From: a virus
IMG/VR virus record: IMGVR_UViG_3300000117_000016
Span: 14,420-78,419 of that record
Length of the DNA stretch: 64,000 bases
Direction: 5' to 3' (one strand)
Part shown: positions 1-8,320 of the stretch, in pieces
Layout: each line of letters begins with the position of its first letter
Numbering within the stretch: the stretch's first letter is position 1
The notes under the pieces: generated by a model
Seen by the model: the letters and a program-made list of their open reading frames with translations, nothing else
The model's database searches: none
Told to the model about the DNA's origin: nothing
Program-made: the position numbers and the translations under genes

Positions 1-164
1 TCTACAACTCTAACTACAAACCTAATGTTTTCAGACCCACATACGCCACACTTAGCTTCTCCAAAAATTTCTTGGATATTTGCTATTTCTTTAAAAAGTT
101 CTTTTTGACCAGCTCCGTCTAATTCAAACTCAAGCTTGTCTCCAACCTTATATTTAGCTTTCAT
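1..164 (-). CDS. Partial hypothetical zinc-ribbon-like protein (3' end outside window)
   Basis: The first 54 codons of a gene read leftward off the window from an ATG at 164. The ATG overlaps the stop of the upstream gene in an ATGA junction, which supports this start. The visible peptide begins MKAKYKVGDKLEFEL and has a CxxC pair (CGVCGS) near residue 40, as in half of a zinc ribbon. A second CxxC would lie beyond the edge. Function not recognised; small zinc-ribbon proteins are common in phage replication operons. Confidence 0.6.
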   Translation of the reverse strand, partial: MKAKYKVGDKLEFELDGAGQKELFKEIANIQEIFGEAKCGVCGSENIRFVVRVV

Positions 165-868
165 CGCCACTCCTCTGTGTAACCTTTAATAAATTCAGGA
201 ACACTATCGGTATCTTGTTGATAACCAGATAGCTGCCTTATAATAGTCACACCTTCTCTATGAGTCAAATTTCTTATGTTATTATTATCTAATTCCATGT
301 GCTCTGCTAAAGTTAAGGCATTAATATCTAGTCGCTTACATAATACATCCATAAAATTGATTTGAGTATCACTAATCTTATTAACATTATCACCATCAAT
401 ATCCGCCACTTCTTCTGCTAGTTCTTCAGCAGCGACAACCTTTCTAAGTCTTAGGCCTCTGCGTAATGCCCTACCTTCAGCTCTTGTTTCTGCTACAGCC
501 ACAGGATGATTTCGAAAAATTTTGTCACAGTTGCCCCAAAACACATCTGCTGCACCATTAACTGTCCTGGTTTTAATTTCTACTGGTGTCTTACTATCAT
601 TTAAAACATAGGTCAGAGAATGGACTACAGTGGCTCTATTGCCGTTTTCTGGGTCTGGAGACTGAGTTACTTCTGAAGTAGAGTTAATAACGGTGCAATT
701 TAGAGCAATTTCAAAAATTCTACGCAAACCATCAGTAGTTGGATTACCCTTAATTTTTTCATCATCTGATAATAATTCTAGTACATAATCAGTCCACCCT
801 ATATCATTAGGTGTTACTTGTGCTTGAGTTTCTGTTTTCTCTTCAACTTGTTTTTTAGCTCTTGGCAT
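161..868 (-). CDS. Putative Rad52/ERF-like single-strand annealing protein
   Basis: 235 aa from ATG at 868. The central part (about residues 75-145) reads as a beta-rich segment followed by VAVAETRAEGRALRRGL. That helix strongly resembles the 'AETRAxGRALR' signature of phage Rad52-like annealing proteins, which promote pairing of complementary ssDNA in recombination-dependent replication. The last 60 residues (ISDTQINFMDVLCKRLDI onward) look like a separate C-terminal module seen at the end of several such proteins. It is the last full gene of a cluster and overlaps its upstream neighbour by one base. The family call rests on one motif and general layout; an unrelated DNA-binding protein is possible. 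Confidence 0.5.
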   Translation of the reverse strand: MPRAKKQVEEKTETQAQVTPNDIGWTDYVLELLSDDEKIKGNPTTDGLRRIFEIALNCTVINSTSEVTQSPDPENGNRATVVHSLTYVLNDSKTPVEIKTRTVNGAADVFWGNCDKIFRNHPVAVAETRAEGRALRRGLRLRKVVAAEELAEEVADIDGDNVNKISDTQINFMDVLCKRLDINALTLAEHMELDNNNIRNLTHREGVTIIRQLSGYQQDTDSVPEFIKGYTEEWR

Positions 869-1662
869 TATTCATCCTTTATAGTAAAAGTCTTATCCTT
901 GCTATTCTTTAAATCTTCTAGTACTTTTTGCAGCTTATCAAAAATTAATTTTGCTCTTGTGGGAGTAAAATCTTTTTGTTGTTGGATTCTTATAAGCTTC
1001 ATTCCTTTACCAATAATCAATCCAGTCTTTTTTCTGTCATATTGTTGATTTCTGGTGAGGGTTTCCTGCCCCCATACTGGCTCAAAGTGGGAAGGTCCGT
1101 CCACCTCTATTGCTGTAGTAAGTTCTGGGAGATAAATGTCAATCTGTAGTTTGGTATTAGACAACACCTGCTCTTTATGAAACTCTACTTTATGGCCATT
1201 GTCAATAAGGTGTTTGAGTAAAAATTTTTCTAGCTTTGATCCTGTCTTACTACTTTCTCTTACTCCAGCTAGTGCTGAGTTTAATATATTGGCTTTTTTA
1301 TTATCTGATAGCTTATCCCAAGATTGCTTAGCTTTTAATTTTCTGTCGGCTAATTCTGCCTCACTAAGGTTGTTCCAAGAATGGTGGATACCTAGTCCTA
1401 TCTTACTTTTTTCTTCTGCTGTTCTTTGCTTTCCTTTTGTGGGGTGTTTATGAGTACCTTTCTTAAGAGCATTGCTTTGAGCCTGACTTTTATCTCTAAT
1501 AGGTATTTTAAACTTATTGGCGTCTCTTCTTATTTTATTAGCATAAGTATTTAGCTGCTTGGCTATAGCTGCAAAACTTAATTTTTCTTTTGTGTACAGT
1601 TTTTCAATAATATTTTTTTGTTCTGTCTCAGACAGTTTGCTGTATTTGGACATAGTCTGCAT
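868..1662 (-). CDS. Homing-type endonuclease, EDxHD/Vsr-like PD-(D/E)XK fold
   Basis: 264 aa. Residues about 5-55 look like an HTH segment that reads (T/S)KEKLSFAAIAKQLN. Residues 70-135 are basic and contain NUMOD-like repeats with conserved W (HHSWNNLSEAELADRK, KQSWDKLSDNKKA). The C-terminal half carries a nuclease core: IDIYLPE, then TAIEVDGPSHFEP, then a downstream KKTGLIIGKGMKLIRI strand. The ExDGxxH arrangement resembles Vsr-related EDxHD homing endonucleases such as I-Bth0305I. ATG at 1662 has AAAGGA only 2-3 nt upstream; an alternative ATG lies at 1653. It overlaps the preceding gene by 35 nt. As a free-standing homing nuclease it may promote its own spread between phages. Confidence 0.7.
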   Translation of the reverse strand: MQTMSKYSKLSETEQKNIIEKLYTKEKLSFAAIAKQLNTYANKIRRDANKFKIPIRDKSQAQSNALKKGTHKHPTKGKQRTAEEKSKIGLGIHHSWNNLSEAELADRKLKAKQSWDKLSDNKKANILNSALAGVRESSKTGSKLEKFLLKHLIDNGHKVEFHKEQVLSNTKLQIDIYLPELTTAIEVDGPSHFEPVWGQETLTRNQQYDRKKTGLIIGKGMKLIRIQQQKDFTPTRAKLIFDKLQKVLEDLKNSKDKTFTIKDE

Positions 1663-2035
1663 ATTCCTTTTGATTTAAAATGTCTGTTAATAACTTGATA
1701 CTGTCTTCTGTTTTGGTTAAATTTACGAACGGTTCTATGCTATAGTGAGATACATTGTTAGCATTATGTCTACATGGGATATCTATACTTATGAATTTAT
1801 TAGAAGGAAATATATGGGCTATATCATATACAGTATTGTCAGATAGTACCAGCTCTTTTGCAGAACACAGGTGCCATGCATGAAAACTAGGAATTTCTGG
1901 GTTTATAAGTATTGTATTGTTATCATAGAATATTTTGGGTTCTGATATTAAATTAGCATCAATTAATGCTGAGTACATACTAAAAACATTACATCTGTTA
2001 TGCAATATTGCTGAATATAGTGACAGATTATACAT
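1628..2035 (-). CDS. Hypothetical protein in small glycan cluster
   Basis: 135 aa from ATG 2035, preceded by a strong GGGAG ribosome site. I do not recognise a family. The protein has no membrane segment and is rich in aromatic and polar residues, with a possible beta-strand core (KIFYDNNTILINPEI, ELVLSDNTVYDIAHIF). It follows directly after a nucleotidyltransferase-like gene (8-nt overlap) and precedes a homing nuclease. It probably belongs to the glycosylation group 1600-6300, but that is inferred only from position. Confidence 0.6.
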   Translation of the reverse strand: MYNLSLYSAILHNRCNVFSMYSALIDANLISEPKIFYDNNTILINPEIPSFHAWHLCSAKELVLSDNTVYDIAHIFPSNKFISIDIPCRHNANNVSHYSIEPFVNLTKTEDSIKLLTDILNQKEYADYVQIQQTV

Positions 2036-2711
2036 AGCTCTCCCTTTTTTTATTAATTTGATGATAGTCTTTCATATTGTTGATTAATGAAATACTGCTG
2101 TTTATGTCTTGATAATAAAATGGCTCGTATTTTGACAATGTATTAATTGTTTCAAATAAATACTTAGATTGCCAGCTATCGTGCCATTGTTGCAAAAAGT
2201 ATTCTATATGATTATTTTGCAAAATATATAAATTTGTAATTTTATTTGGCAAACCAAAGAATATATAATTGATTTTGTCGCTATTAATAGTAGCTCCTAA
2301 GCTTGAATTAAACCTTTTATTAGAATTTATAACAACTACAGATTTTTTAATTCTATATTTTATCTTTGACCAAAATGATTTACCTATAATACAATTTGTA
2401 TTAAAAACTATACATTTCGTATTGGTACAGAAGTCTAACCCTTGTTTTAAGCTTTGCGTTTCATTAGAGTAACTATATATTTCATGGTGTGTAAATTTCA
2501 CTGTTTTGTATTTATCTAGAATTTTTTGCATTTTTTTATTTTCAAATCCACCAACAACTATAATTTCTGCAGTAGGAAATACTGACATGATGTTGATAAC
2601 ATGCTTTTCTATTATGGTTTGTTTTTTATTGGCTGCTAGTAAACTAACGTTACCTATAGATTTCATTCCTTTTGTAGGTAAAGAGCTTACTAGTATAAAT
2701 GATAGGTTCAT
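2028..2711 (-). CDS. Nucleotidyltransferase/GT-A-like protein
   Basis: 227 aa. The N terminus LSFILVSSLPTKGMKSIGN, followed by a lysine-rich stretch, a helix and the AEIIVVGGFENKKMQKIL strand, has the layout of sugar-phosphate nucleotidyltransferases and other GT-A Rossmann-like folds. In those, an N-terminal nucleotide-binding strand is followed by 'K..' and an 'E-I-I-V-V-G' strand. The segment KCIVFNTNCIIGKSFW occupies the place where a DxD metal site normally sits but has NTN instead. It overlaps its neighbours on both sides by 4-8 nt. The fold call is moderate; enzymatic activity is uncertain because the metal-binding acidic motif is not clear. Confidence 0.5.
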   Translation of the reverse strand: MNLSFILVSSLPTKGMKSIGNVSLLAANKKQTIIEKHVINIMSVFPTAEIIVVGGFENKKMQKILDKYKTVKFTHHEIYSYSNETQSLKQGLDFCTNTKCIVFNTNCIIGKSFWSKIKYRIKKSVVVINSNKRFNSSLGATINSDKINYIFFGLPNKITNLYILQNNHIEYFLQQWHDSWQSKYLFETINTLSKYEPFYYQDINSSISLINNMKDYHQINKKRESYV

Positions 2712-3124
2712 GCTGATTTACTACATATAAAAAGGTATTCAAATACGTTTACATATTTTTGTGTCATTACAATATAGTTGTTATGTTCTAGTATGTCTTT
2801 AATATTCTTTGCAGTGTGTAAAAACAGTCTGTTTTTGTAAAGAATGAGCTGTGCTATTTCTATTTTAATTTTATCGAACGTCATTGCAATTGCCAGTTGT
2901 TTTAAATCAGGGGCTTGTATATGTAGCATTCCATTTGGTTTTAATTTATTAAAGATCACCTGTAGCATTTCTGAATGCTGGTCTATAATAATAAAGTCTA
3001 AACAGTCATGTAAATAGATATTATCTATAGAATTTTCTTCTATTTCCCTTACGTCTTGAAAGTATATATTCTGAGCGTTAGGTACTTCTATATTGTCTTT
3101 ATGATATATGCTTATATTATTCAT
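2708..3124 (-). CDS. Truncated methyltransferase-like protein
   Basis: 138 aa. The segment VIFNKLKPNGMLHIQAPDLKQLA (about residues 57-78) matches the post-core 'xxLKPGGxLxIxxPD' strand typical of class I SAM-dependent methyltransferases. DNIYLHDCLDFI corresponds to the preceding acidic/strand region. The N-terminal glycine-rich SAM-binding loop is missing, so the protein is shorter than usual (about 200 aa) and may be a remnant or a non-catalytic partner. It lies between a GT-like gene and an unknown gene in one overlapping operon. Confidence 0.5.
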   Translation of the reverse strand: MNNISIYHKDNIEVPNAQNIYFQDVREIEENSIDNIYLHDCLDFIIIDQHSEMLQVIFNKLKPNGMLHIQAPDLKQLAIAMTFDKIKIEIAQLILYKNRLFLHTAKNIKDILEHNNYIVMTQKYVNVFEYLFICSKSA

Positions 3125-3563
3125 ATTTATATATTAATTTCTTCGTTGTGTCTATAAAGTCTTGCCAAGTGTTTTTATCAGAATCTTCATTTAAAATTAA
3201 CTCATGAATATCCCCCCAAGATTGTTTAATTTGTTTAGAAAATGCAATTTGTTTTACTATAGGAATATTGCTGATCTTTTCTTGAAATTTATTTGAATCT
3301 ATCATATCAGATTTTGGCTCGTGATCAATCAATATTAATGGACATTGATGATATTTTGTAAGTTTAATAATTTTTTCTAAGTGTTTAGTCTTGTCGTTTG
3401 ATATAATTAACTCTGGAGTAAAACTGCCCAAGTATATTTGATCTAAAGCAAATAGGCGCACCCTTAGTGTTTTAAAAAACTCCTCAAACTCTCTGTTATC
3501 ACTAGGTATCCATAGTATATTATTTATAGTATTTGTTTCTCTAGCCAGTAAACTAGAAATCAT
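3117..3563 (-). CDS. Hypothetical protein of glycan cluster
   Basis: 148 aa from ATG 3563. It has alternating strands and helices (NNILWIPSDNREFEEFFKTL, CPLILIDHEPKSDMI) reminiscent of one Rossmann-like lobe of a glycosyltransferase, but no diagnostic motif. It starts next to the end of a GT4 gene and overlaps the next gene by 8 nt, so it is probably co-translated with the glycosyltransferases. Function not known. Confidence 0.55.
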   Translation of the reverse strand: MISSLLARETNTINNILWIPSDNREFEEFFKTLRVRLFALDQIYLGSFTPELIISNDKTKHLEKIIKLTKYHQCPLILIDHEPKSDMIDSNKFQEKISNIPIVKQIAFSKQIKQSWGDIHELILNEDSDKNTWQDFIDTTKKLIYKYE

Positions 3564-4624
3564 AATATATACCTGCTAAAATTCGTGTGGTCAAAAATAC
3601 CTACATCTATCTTGCTTATTTTTTTTTGTTTTTCTGATGCAGATAGTGACAATGCTTTTCTCATTTGTGACTTAATAGATTGTATGTTTGGATTATTCCA
3701 AGTCTCATATATATTCGATATGTTGTGTGTAGAATATTTACATGCAGATAATATATTCTCTGTATTGCTATCTATTAGAAAACCGCTGTCTTTTGTTACA
3801 TAAGAAGAGTTTGCTGTTCCATTTGTAACTATACATAGCTTTTTGTGTATCAGAGCTTCTATGCACGAAGCTGTGGTATACGAACCTTTTGAAACATCTA
3901 TATAACAATCACAATTATTTAATAGTTCATGCATTTTATGTTCTTCTAAATCTCCCACAACAACTATAGGTTCGTTGACAGTCTCACTGTTTTTCTTGGT
4001 TATGCGATAAGCGCTATTCATTAAATTTTTAATTTCTGTCTCATCATGTCCGTTTGTTTTTATTATCAGTCTAGTATTATCTTCTTTGTCAAATTCTGTC
4101 ATGTATGCCACTAGAAGAGATATTAGACTGTCTTTATCATCACTAGATGACATTGTGTAAAAGTTAAATTCTCTATCTGTGTCTAATTTATTTTTGGTTT
4201 TTACATTTATATCAAAAGGTTCAGGCAACACTTTGACTGTTTTAATTACTCCAGACTCTCTCAATGATTTCTCTGCAAAATAAGAATTTACCCATACTTC
4301 GTCCATCATATTTATTTTTTCTATCCAGCCTGTATGATTTAAATTTCTGGATATTATTTTTGGAACACATATGTTGACGCCAAATCTAGCGTTGTATTCA
4401 TAGTAATCAGGTAGAGTGTCTTGTATTACTGCGTCGTAGTAATCGCTTTTATTAAGCTCATCTTCTAATGTTTTACCTTGTATATTAAAGGTTTTTGTTT
4501 GTAAGTATAAAGGTCTAACAGATAGTTTTATATTTTTTATATGTTGTAGTGCTGAGATATATCTTCTAGAAGAGTATCCTAAAGCAGAATCCTCCCTATA
4601 ATGACCTAGATATAAAATATTCAC
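3560..4624 (-). CDS. Glycosyltransferase, GT4-like (GT-B fold)
   Basis: 354 aa, starting at a GTG that overlaps the upstream stop (GTGA). The N terminus MNILYLGHYREDSALGYSS is a GT-B first strand with a loop for acceptor binding. The C-terminal lobe has VVVGDLEEHKMHELLNNCDCYIDVSKGS, then ASCIEALIHKKLCIVTNGT, equivalent to the 'EA..G.PVV' nucleotide-sugar site of GT4 enzymes; here the usual E-x7-E motif is modified. It probably transfers a sugar from a nucleotide donor. It is paired with a second GT4 gene directly upstream. Confidence 0.75.
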   Translation of the reverse strand: MNILYLGHYREDSALGYSSRRYISALQHIKNIKLSVRPLYLQTKTFNIQGKTLEDELNKSDYYDAVIQDTLPDYYEYNARFGVNICVPKIISRNLNHTGWIEKINMMDEVWVNSYFAEKSLRESGVIKTVKVLPEPFDINVKTKNKLDTDREFNFYTMSSSDDKDSLISLLVAYMTEFDKEDNTRLIIKTNGHDETEIKNLMNSAYRITKKNSETVNEPIVVVGDLEEHKMHELLNNCDCYIDVSKGSYTTASCIEALIHKKLCIVTNGTANSSYVTKDSGFLIDSNTENILSACKYSTHNISNIYETWNNPNIQSIKSQMRKALSLSASEKQKKISKIDVGIFDHTNFSRYIL

Positions 4625-6255
4625 GAGTAATTTACTATATAATTAAGAGATTCTGGAAGTGGTGTCCTGCCAGATCTGACTGATTCCCACAAAGTTTGAT
4701 TATTCATATTGTCTTCTAAAATTTTCATGGCTTGCTGGAAATCAAATGGAGCAAGTTTTGTTCCGTCCTGCTGATATCCTAAATCTAAATTCCTAATTAA
4801 TTGTTGAATAGCAGCAGTACTAATCATGTATGGGTTTTTAATTATATTTTTTACTATAAATTGTACTACCCTTCTATTGCTTCCTAAAGGAGGCACCTTG
4901 ATGTCAGGTCTAGGTACTATTTCTGCTGTTTCCCATTTGCCTTGTAATCCTGTAAGTTTTATATTATCAAAAATATCTTCAAAAGTTTTTGCTGTTTTGT
5001 CCCAGTCATATTTTTTGATGCTTTTTTCTCTAACGGATTCCGCTAGTTTCATGCGATTGATGAAACTCATCTTACTTATTTCTTTGTATTTATCTATTAA
5101 AATATCACAACACTTTTTATCATCAGGATAAACTCTATCTGCACCTGTTTCTAATTCTCTAAAGCTACAGCTCAAAGGGACAATATCTGCACCTATGCCT
5201 CTACCTATTTCTGCCATAGCTCCATGGTCTATAGTAACTACAGGAACTCCACACGCAGCTGCTTCTACAGGAGGAATGCCAAACCCTTCGCAGATAGCGT
5301 ATTGTATATACACATCAAAAGCATTAAATATATTAGCAAGCTCTGGTTCTGACAGTCCGTTCGCAACGCTACAGAATCCTGCTGAATTTTTTTTGCAATG
5401 TGGGCATGCAACTGGTGGTTCAGCATATGTTCCAGAAAAGTACTTGCCACAATTTGCACATTTGTAAGAAAAGTATACTAGATTTTCGGCATCATGTTCA
5501 ATAAGTAAAGATGGTAGATCCCAACCGTTCATATCAGGATAACTGGTGTGTAAATAAAGTTTAGCGTTAGGTACAGTCTTAGCAACATTTTTAATAATTT
5601 TAATTAGATTGGGTATCAGTTTGCGTTTTTGATTACGCATTACAGAACCTATGATAAAATCATTAGGGTTAAGTCCCAATTGTGATTTAATTGTATCTTT
5701 AGGCTGACTGCTCACTCTAAATATATCGGTGTTTACTGCATCATTTACTGGTTCTACTAAATTCATAGGGATCTTGGTAGATTTTAAATATTCTACACCC
5801 CATTGGGTGTGTCCAGAAACAGTGTCGGCATTAGAAAAAGTTTGCAGCCATTCTTTTTTTTGTGGATCAGAGTCTATTGTTGGAGCTATCATCCAATGAA
5901 AAAAGGGTCTATATGGAGAATTTTCTGGAAAATTTAACATCCAATAATCTCTTACATCAAAAACAATATCTGGCTTGAAGTCTTGTACTGCAGTTTCAAA
6001 AGCCCAAGCGCCAAATGCATGTTGTGGTTTACTAGAGTATGTCTGAAGCAATTCTTTATCGCTTTGGGGTGGCACAACAGGATATGTTTTCCATGGAAAC
6101 TTATTTTTCATCTCAGGGCTTCTATACGCAGACAGTTCAGCAATTTCGTACTTACCTGTTGCGTATAGTCTAGAAAGAATATTTCTAGTATAATTACCAA
6201 AACCTGAGTCAACATGACTAGATTCTGCACACATAAATATTCTTTTTTTGCCCAT
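4621..6255 (-). CDS. Glycosyltransferase GT4 with inserted zinc ribbon
   Basis: 544 aa from ATG 6255 with AGGAAT upstream. The N-terminal lobe opens with MCAESSHVDSGFGNYTRN. The C-terminal lobe holds FGIPPVEAAACGVPVVTIDHGAMAEI (about residues 325-350), the GT4 donor-binding signature. Between the two lobes' strands, around residues 266-287, there is an extra zinc ribbon: CANC then CPHC. Known GT4 enzymes do not normally carry this, so it may bind a protein or structural partner. A C-terminal extension of about 100 aa follows the core. It forms an overlapping pair with the next GT4 gene. Confidence 0.8.
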   Translation of the reverse strand: MGKKRIFMCAESSHVDSGFGNYTRNILSRLYATGKYEIAELSAYRSPEMKNKFPWKTYPVVPPQSDKELLQTYSSKPQHAFGAWAFETAVQDFKPDIVFDVRDYWMLNFPENSPYRPFFHWMIAPTIDSDPQKKEWLQTFSNADTVSGHTQWGVEYLKSTKIPMNLVEPVNDAVNTDIFRVSSQPKDTIKSQLGLNPNDFIIGSVMRNQKRKLIPNLIKIIKNVAKTVPNAKLYLHTSYPDMNGWDLPSLLIEHDAENLVYFSYKCANCGKYFSGTYAEPPVACPHCKKNSAGFCSVANGLSEPELANIFNAFDVYIQYAICEGFGIPPVEAAACGVPVVTIDHGAMAEIGRGIGADIVPLSCSFRELETGADRVYPDDKKCCDILIDKYKEISKMSFINRMKLAESVREKSIKKYDWDKTAKTFEDIFDNIKLTGLQGKWETAEIVPRPDIKVPPLGSNRRVVQFIVKNIIKNPYMISTAAIQQLIRNLDLGYQQDGTKLAPFDFQQAMKILEDNMNNQTLWESVRSGRTPLPESLNYIVNYS

Positions 6256-6283
6256 GATGATTCCTGATGAGGTTACTTAAAAA

Positions 6284-6673
6284 TTAAAATGCCAGAGACT
6301 CTTTGTCAGCTTGACTCTTTTTGCTAGGACTTCTAGTGATCTTAGCAAAATTACTGACACGAATCTTCATAGTAGATTGCTTGATCTTTTCTCCAGACTC
6401 TAGTTCTTTTTCCCAGCTGTCTTTCCTTAAAGATCCCTCAAGCATGACCAGATCTCCTTTACGGAACGATGATCCGATATTTTCTGCGCCAGTATCCCAC
6501 GCTTCGCAAGGAACAAATGTTGTGACCTGATCGGTCTTACCGTCAGCCTTGGTATATTCCCTAGACACTGCTACGGTAAAATTCACTACAGATGTAGACT
6601 TGCCGTTAGAAGTGTTAATATTACGCAATTCTGGATCTCTAGCTAAATTTCCCTTCAATAAAACTAAATTCAT
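6284..6673 (-). CDS. ssb: Single-stranded DNA-binding protein
   Basis: 129 aa OB-fold protein with MNLVLLKGNLARDPELR at the start and AWDTGAENIGSSFRKGDLVMLEGSL in the second half, both typical of bacterial SSB. It coats ssDNA at the fork. The C-terminal tail is short and basic/serine-rich, ending KESLAF. It keeps a terminal phenylalanine but lacks the acidic DDDIPF tip through which bacterial SSB recruits partners. ATG 6673 is preceded by AAAGGAG, and the gene has its own consensus promoter at 6714-6741, so it is probably expressed independently at high level. Confidence 0.9.
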   Translation of the reverse strand: MNLVLLKGNLARDPELRNINTSNGKSTSVVNFTVAVSREYTKADGKTDQVTTFVPCEAWDTGAENIGSSFRKGDLVMLEGSLRKDSWEKELESGEKIKQSTMKIRVSNFAKITRSPSKKSQADKESLAF

Positions 6674-6713
6674 AGTTTCTCCTTTTTCAAAAAATAAAGT
6701 AACACAATAAGCT

Positions 6714-6741
6714 ATTATATCAAACGTAGATATAATGTCAA
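6714..6741 (-). promoter_or_regulatory. Consensus sigma-70 promoter for ssb
   Basis: On the minus strand the gap holds TTGACA (6736-6741), a 16-bp spacer and TATAAT (6714-6719), a perfect match in both hexamers. It lies 41 bp upstream of the ssb ATG with AAAGGAG between. It would be read by host RNA polymerase with the housekeeping sigma factor. Confidence 0.85.
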
Positions 6742-6742
6742 G

Positions 6743-8320
6743 CTATACCTGCCATACCTTTTTTATTATCATTCCGTCTTTCTTTTTAGACTGTTCTAGC
6801 TTCATCACAGTCGTATTGTCAATAGACAGAAGGTTTTTAAAGGTTTTGAATTCTTCTGGGAAAATCACAGCATCCAAAGAACCTGTGCTATCTGTAACTT
6901 TTACAAATGCCATTTCTTGTCCTGGATTTGCTCCTCTTTTTGTTTTAATAATATTAACGTCTTTTATTTCTATACCAATCATTATATTGTTAGATGATAT
7001 TTTTGATTCTTTGAGTGTTCTACAGTCCGTATTAACAAAATTTAGATCACATTCGTCAATCTTAGAGCAAGATACGGCGATTCCAAGCAGTTGATTTTCT
7101 GTATCTGCTATCCAGGGTATAGTATCCGACAGACTATATGCTGGGTTTTTAACGGAACTCAATATTGACTCTACTGTTTTTTTTCTTCTGGCATTCACTT
7201 TGGTAAGAACACCCTCAATACATTCAGTGATGTTTTTGTATCCTGCTATATTAGTGATTACAAACTCTTTTTCTTTTTTTGTTAAGTTTGTTATTGCGTC
7301 GAAATCGAACAACATTCGTTTTCTGTCTACTTTAAAATAGTCAAAACATCCAACAGATATCATATTCTTAGATGCTGTTTTGTTAATATTGTCTAATACA
7401 ATAAACAATATTTGTAGATAAGAAGCTTTTTCAATGTCTATTTTTATTGTATCTAGTTTCTTAAATACTGAAGCACCAACTCCTTTAATATTGGTTAGTC
7501 CAAAATAAATACATTTGTCTTTTAGTACGAAGTCTTTATTTAATAATTTAAAGTTGGGATTACAAACGTCAATAGCCATTTCTCTACAATTGCTTACTAA
7601 TTCATATATTTCTTTTAGGGGATCTATTTTGTCTTTGGCAAACTTTAAATAAGATACAAAAAATCTAGAAGGGAAATGGGCCTTAACATAGGCAGATAGG
7701 TATGCGTTCATGGCATAACTAACGGCATGACTTTTATTAAAACTATATCTTTGGCTTTTTTCGATCCATCCAAAGATTTCTTCAGCTTCCTCTTCATTAA
7801 CAACATTTGCTTCTTTAGCCCCATTAATAAACTGCCTCTTAACTTGAGCCATCAAGTCAGCTTTTTTCTTACCAATAGCTTTGCGAAGAACATCAGCATC
7901 CTGCAAATTAAAGCCCGCTATTTTTTGAGCGATTTGCATAGCTTGTTCTTGATAAATCATTTCTCCATATGTAGATGACAGTATATCTTTTAAGCTGTCG
8001 TGATAATGGTCTACAGTTTCTAGACCATTCTTTTTATCTATATAATGATTAGAAACATTTTTGCCGTCTCGATAAGCCTCTAAACATCCTGGACGCAGGA
8101 TAGAGATGAGAGCAGAAAGCTGTTCTATATTTTGTGGTTTAAGTTTTTTAGACATGGTCTGACCAAGTCTAGACTCTAGCTGAAAGCAACCTTTTGTGTT
8201 GCCTTCTCCAATTAAATGCCAAGTGGTTTTACAATCTAGGTTTAAATTTTCAAGAGTAAGGTCTAAATCTACCTTACCTTTGTGTTTTTTAAACTTACAA
8301 TCACATCGTCTTTTATTCAT
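6743..8320 (-). CDS. DNA polymerase III alpha subunit, C-terminal part (split DnaE)
   Basis: 525 aa from ATG 8320 (start MNKRRCDCKF), overlapping the exonuclease stop. It begins inside the normal DnaE chain just after the palm: CFQLES near residue 46 and SALISILRPG mark the fingers, MIYQEQAMQIAQKIAGF about 121-137, and SFNKSHAVSYA about 193-203. A helix-hairpin-helix (TNIKGVGASVF) and a C-terminal OB-fold (about 440-525) follow. It contains none of the three catalytic aspartates, which lie in the separate gene at 9233-11083. The two chains must associate to form a polymerase. No intein sequence is visible at the start. The tail seems to end at the OB-fold, without a recognisable tau-binding domain. 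Confidence 0.9.
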   Translation of the reverse strand: MNKRRCDCKFKKHKGKVDLDLTLENLNLDCKTTWHLIGEGNTKGCFQLESRLGQTMSKKLKPQNIEQLSALISILRPGCLEAYRDGKNVSNHYIDKKNGLETVDHYHDSLKDILSSTYGEMIYQEQAMQIAQKIAGFNLQDADVLRKAIGKKKADLMAQVKRQFINGAKEANVVNEEEAEEIFGWIEKSQRYSFNKSHAVSYAMNAYLSAYVKAHFPSRFFVSYLKFAKDKIDPLKEIYELVSNCREMAIDVCNPNFKLLNKDFVLKDKCIYFGLTNIKGVGASVFKKLDTIKIDIEKASYLQILFIVLDNINKTASKNMISVGCFDYFKVDRKRMLFDFDAITNLTKKEKEFVITNIAGYKNITECIEGVLTKVNARRKKTVESILSSVKNPAYSLSDTIPWIADTENQLLGIAVSCSKIDECDLNFVNTDCRTLKESKISSNNIMIGIEIKDVNIIKTKRGANPGQEMAFVKVTDSTGSLDAVIFPEEFKTFKNLLSIDNTTVMKLEQSKKKDGMIIKKVWQV

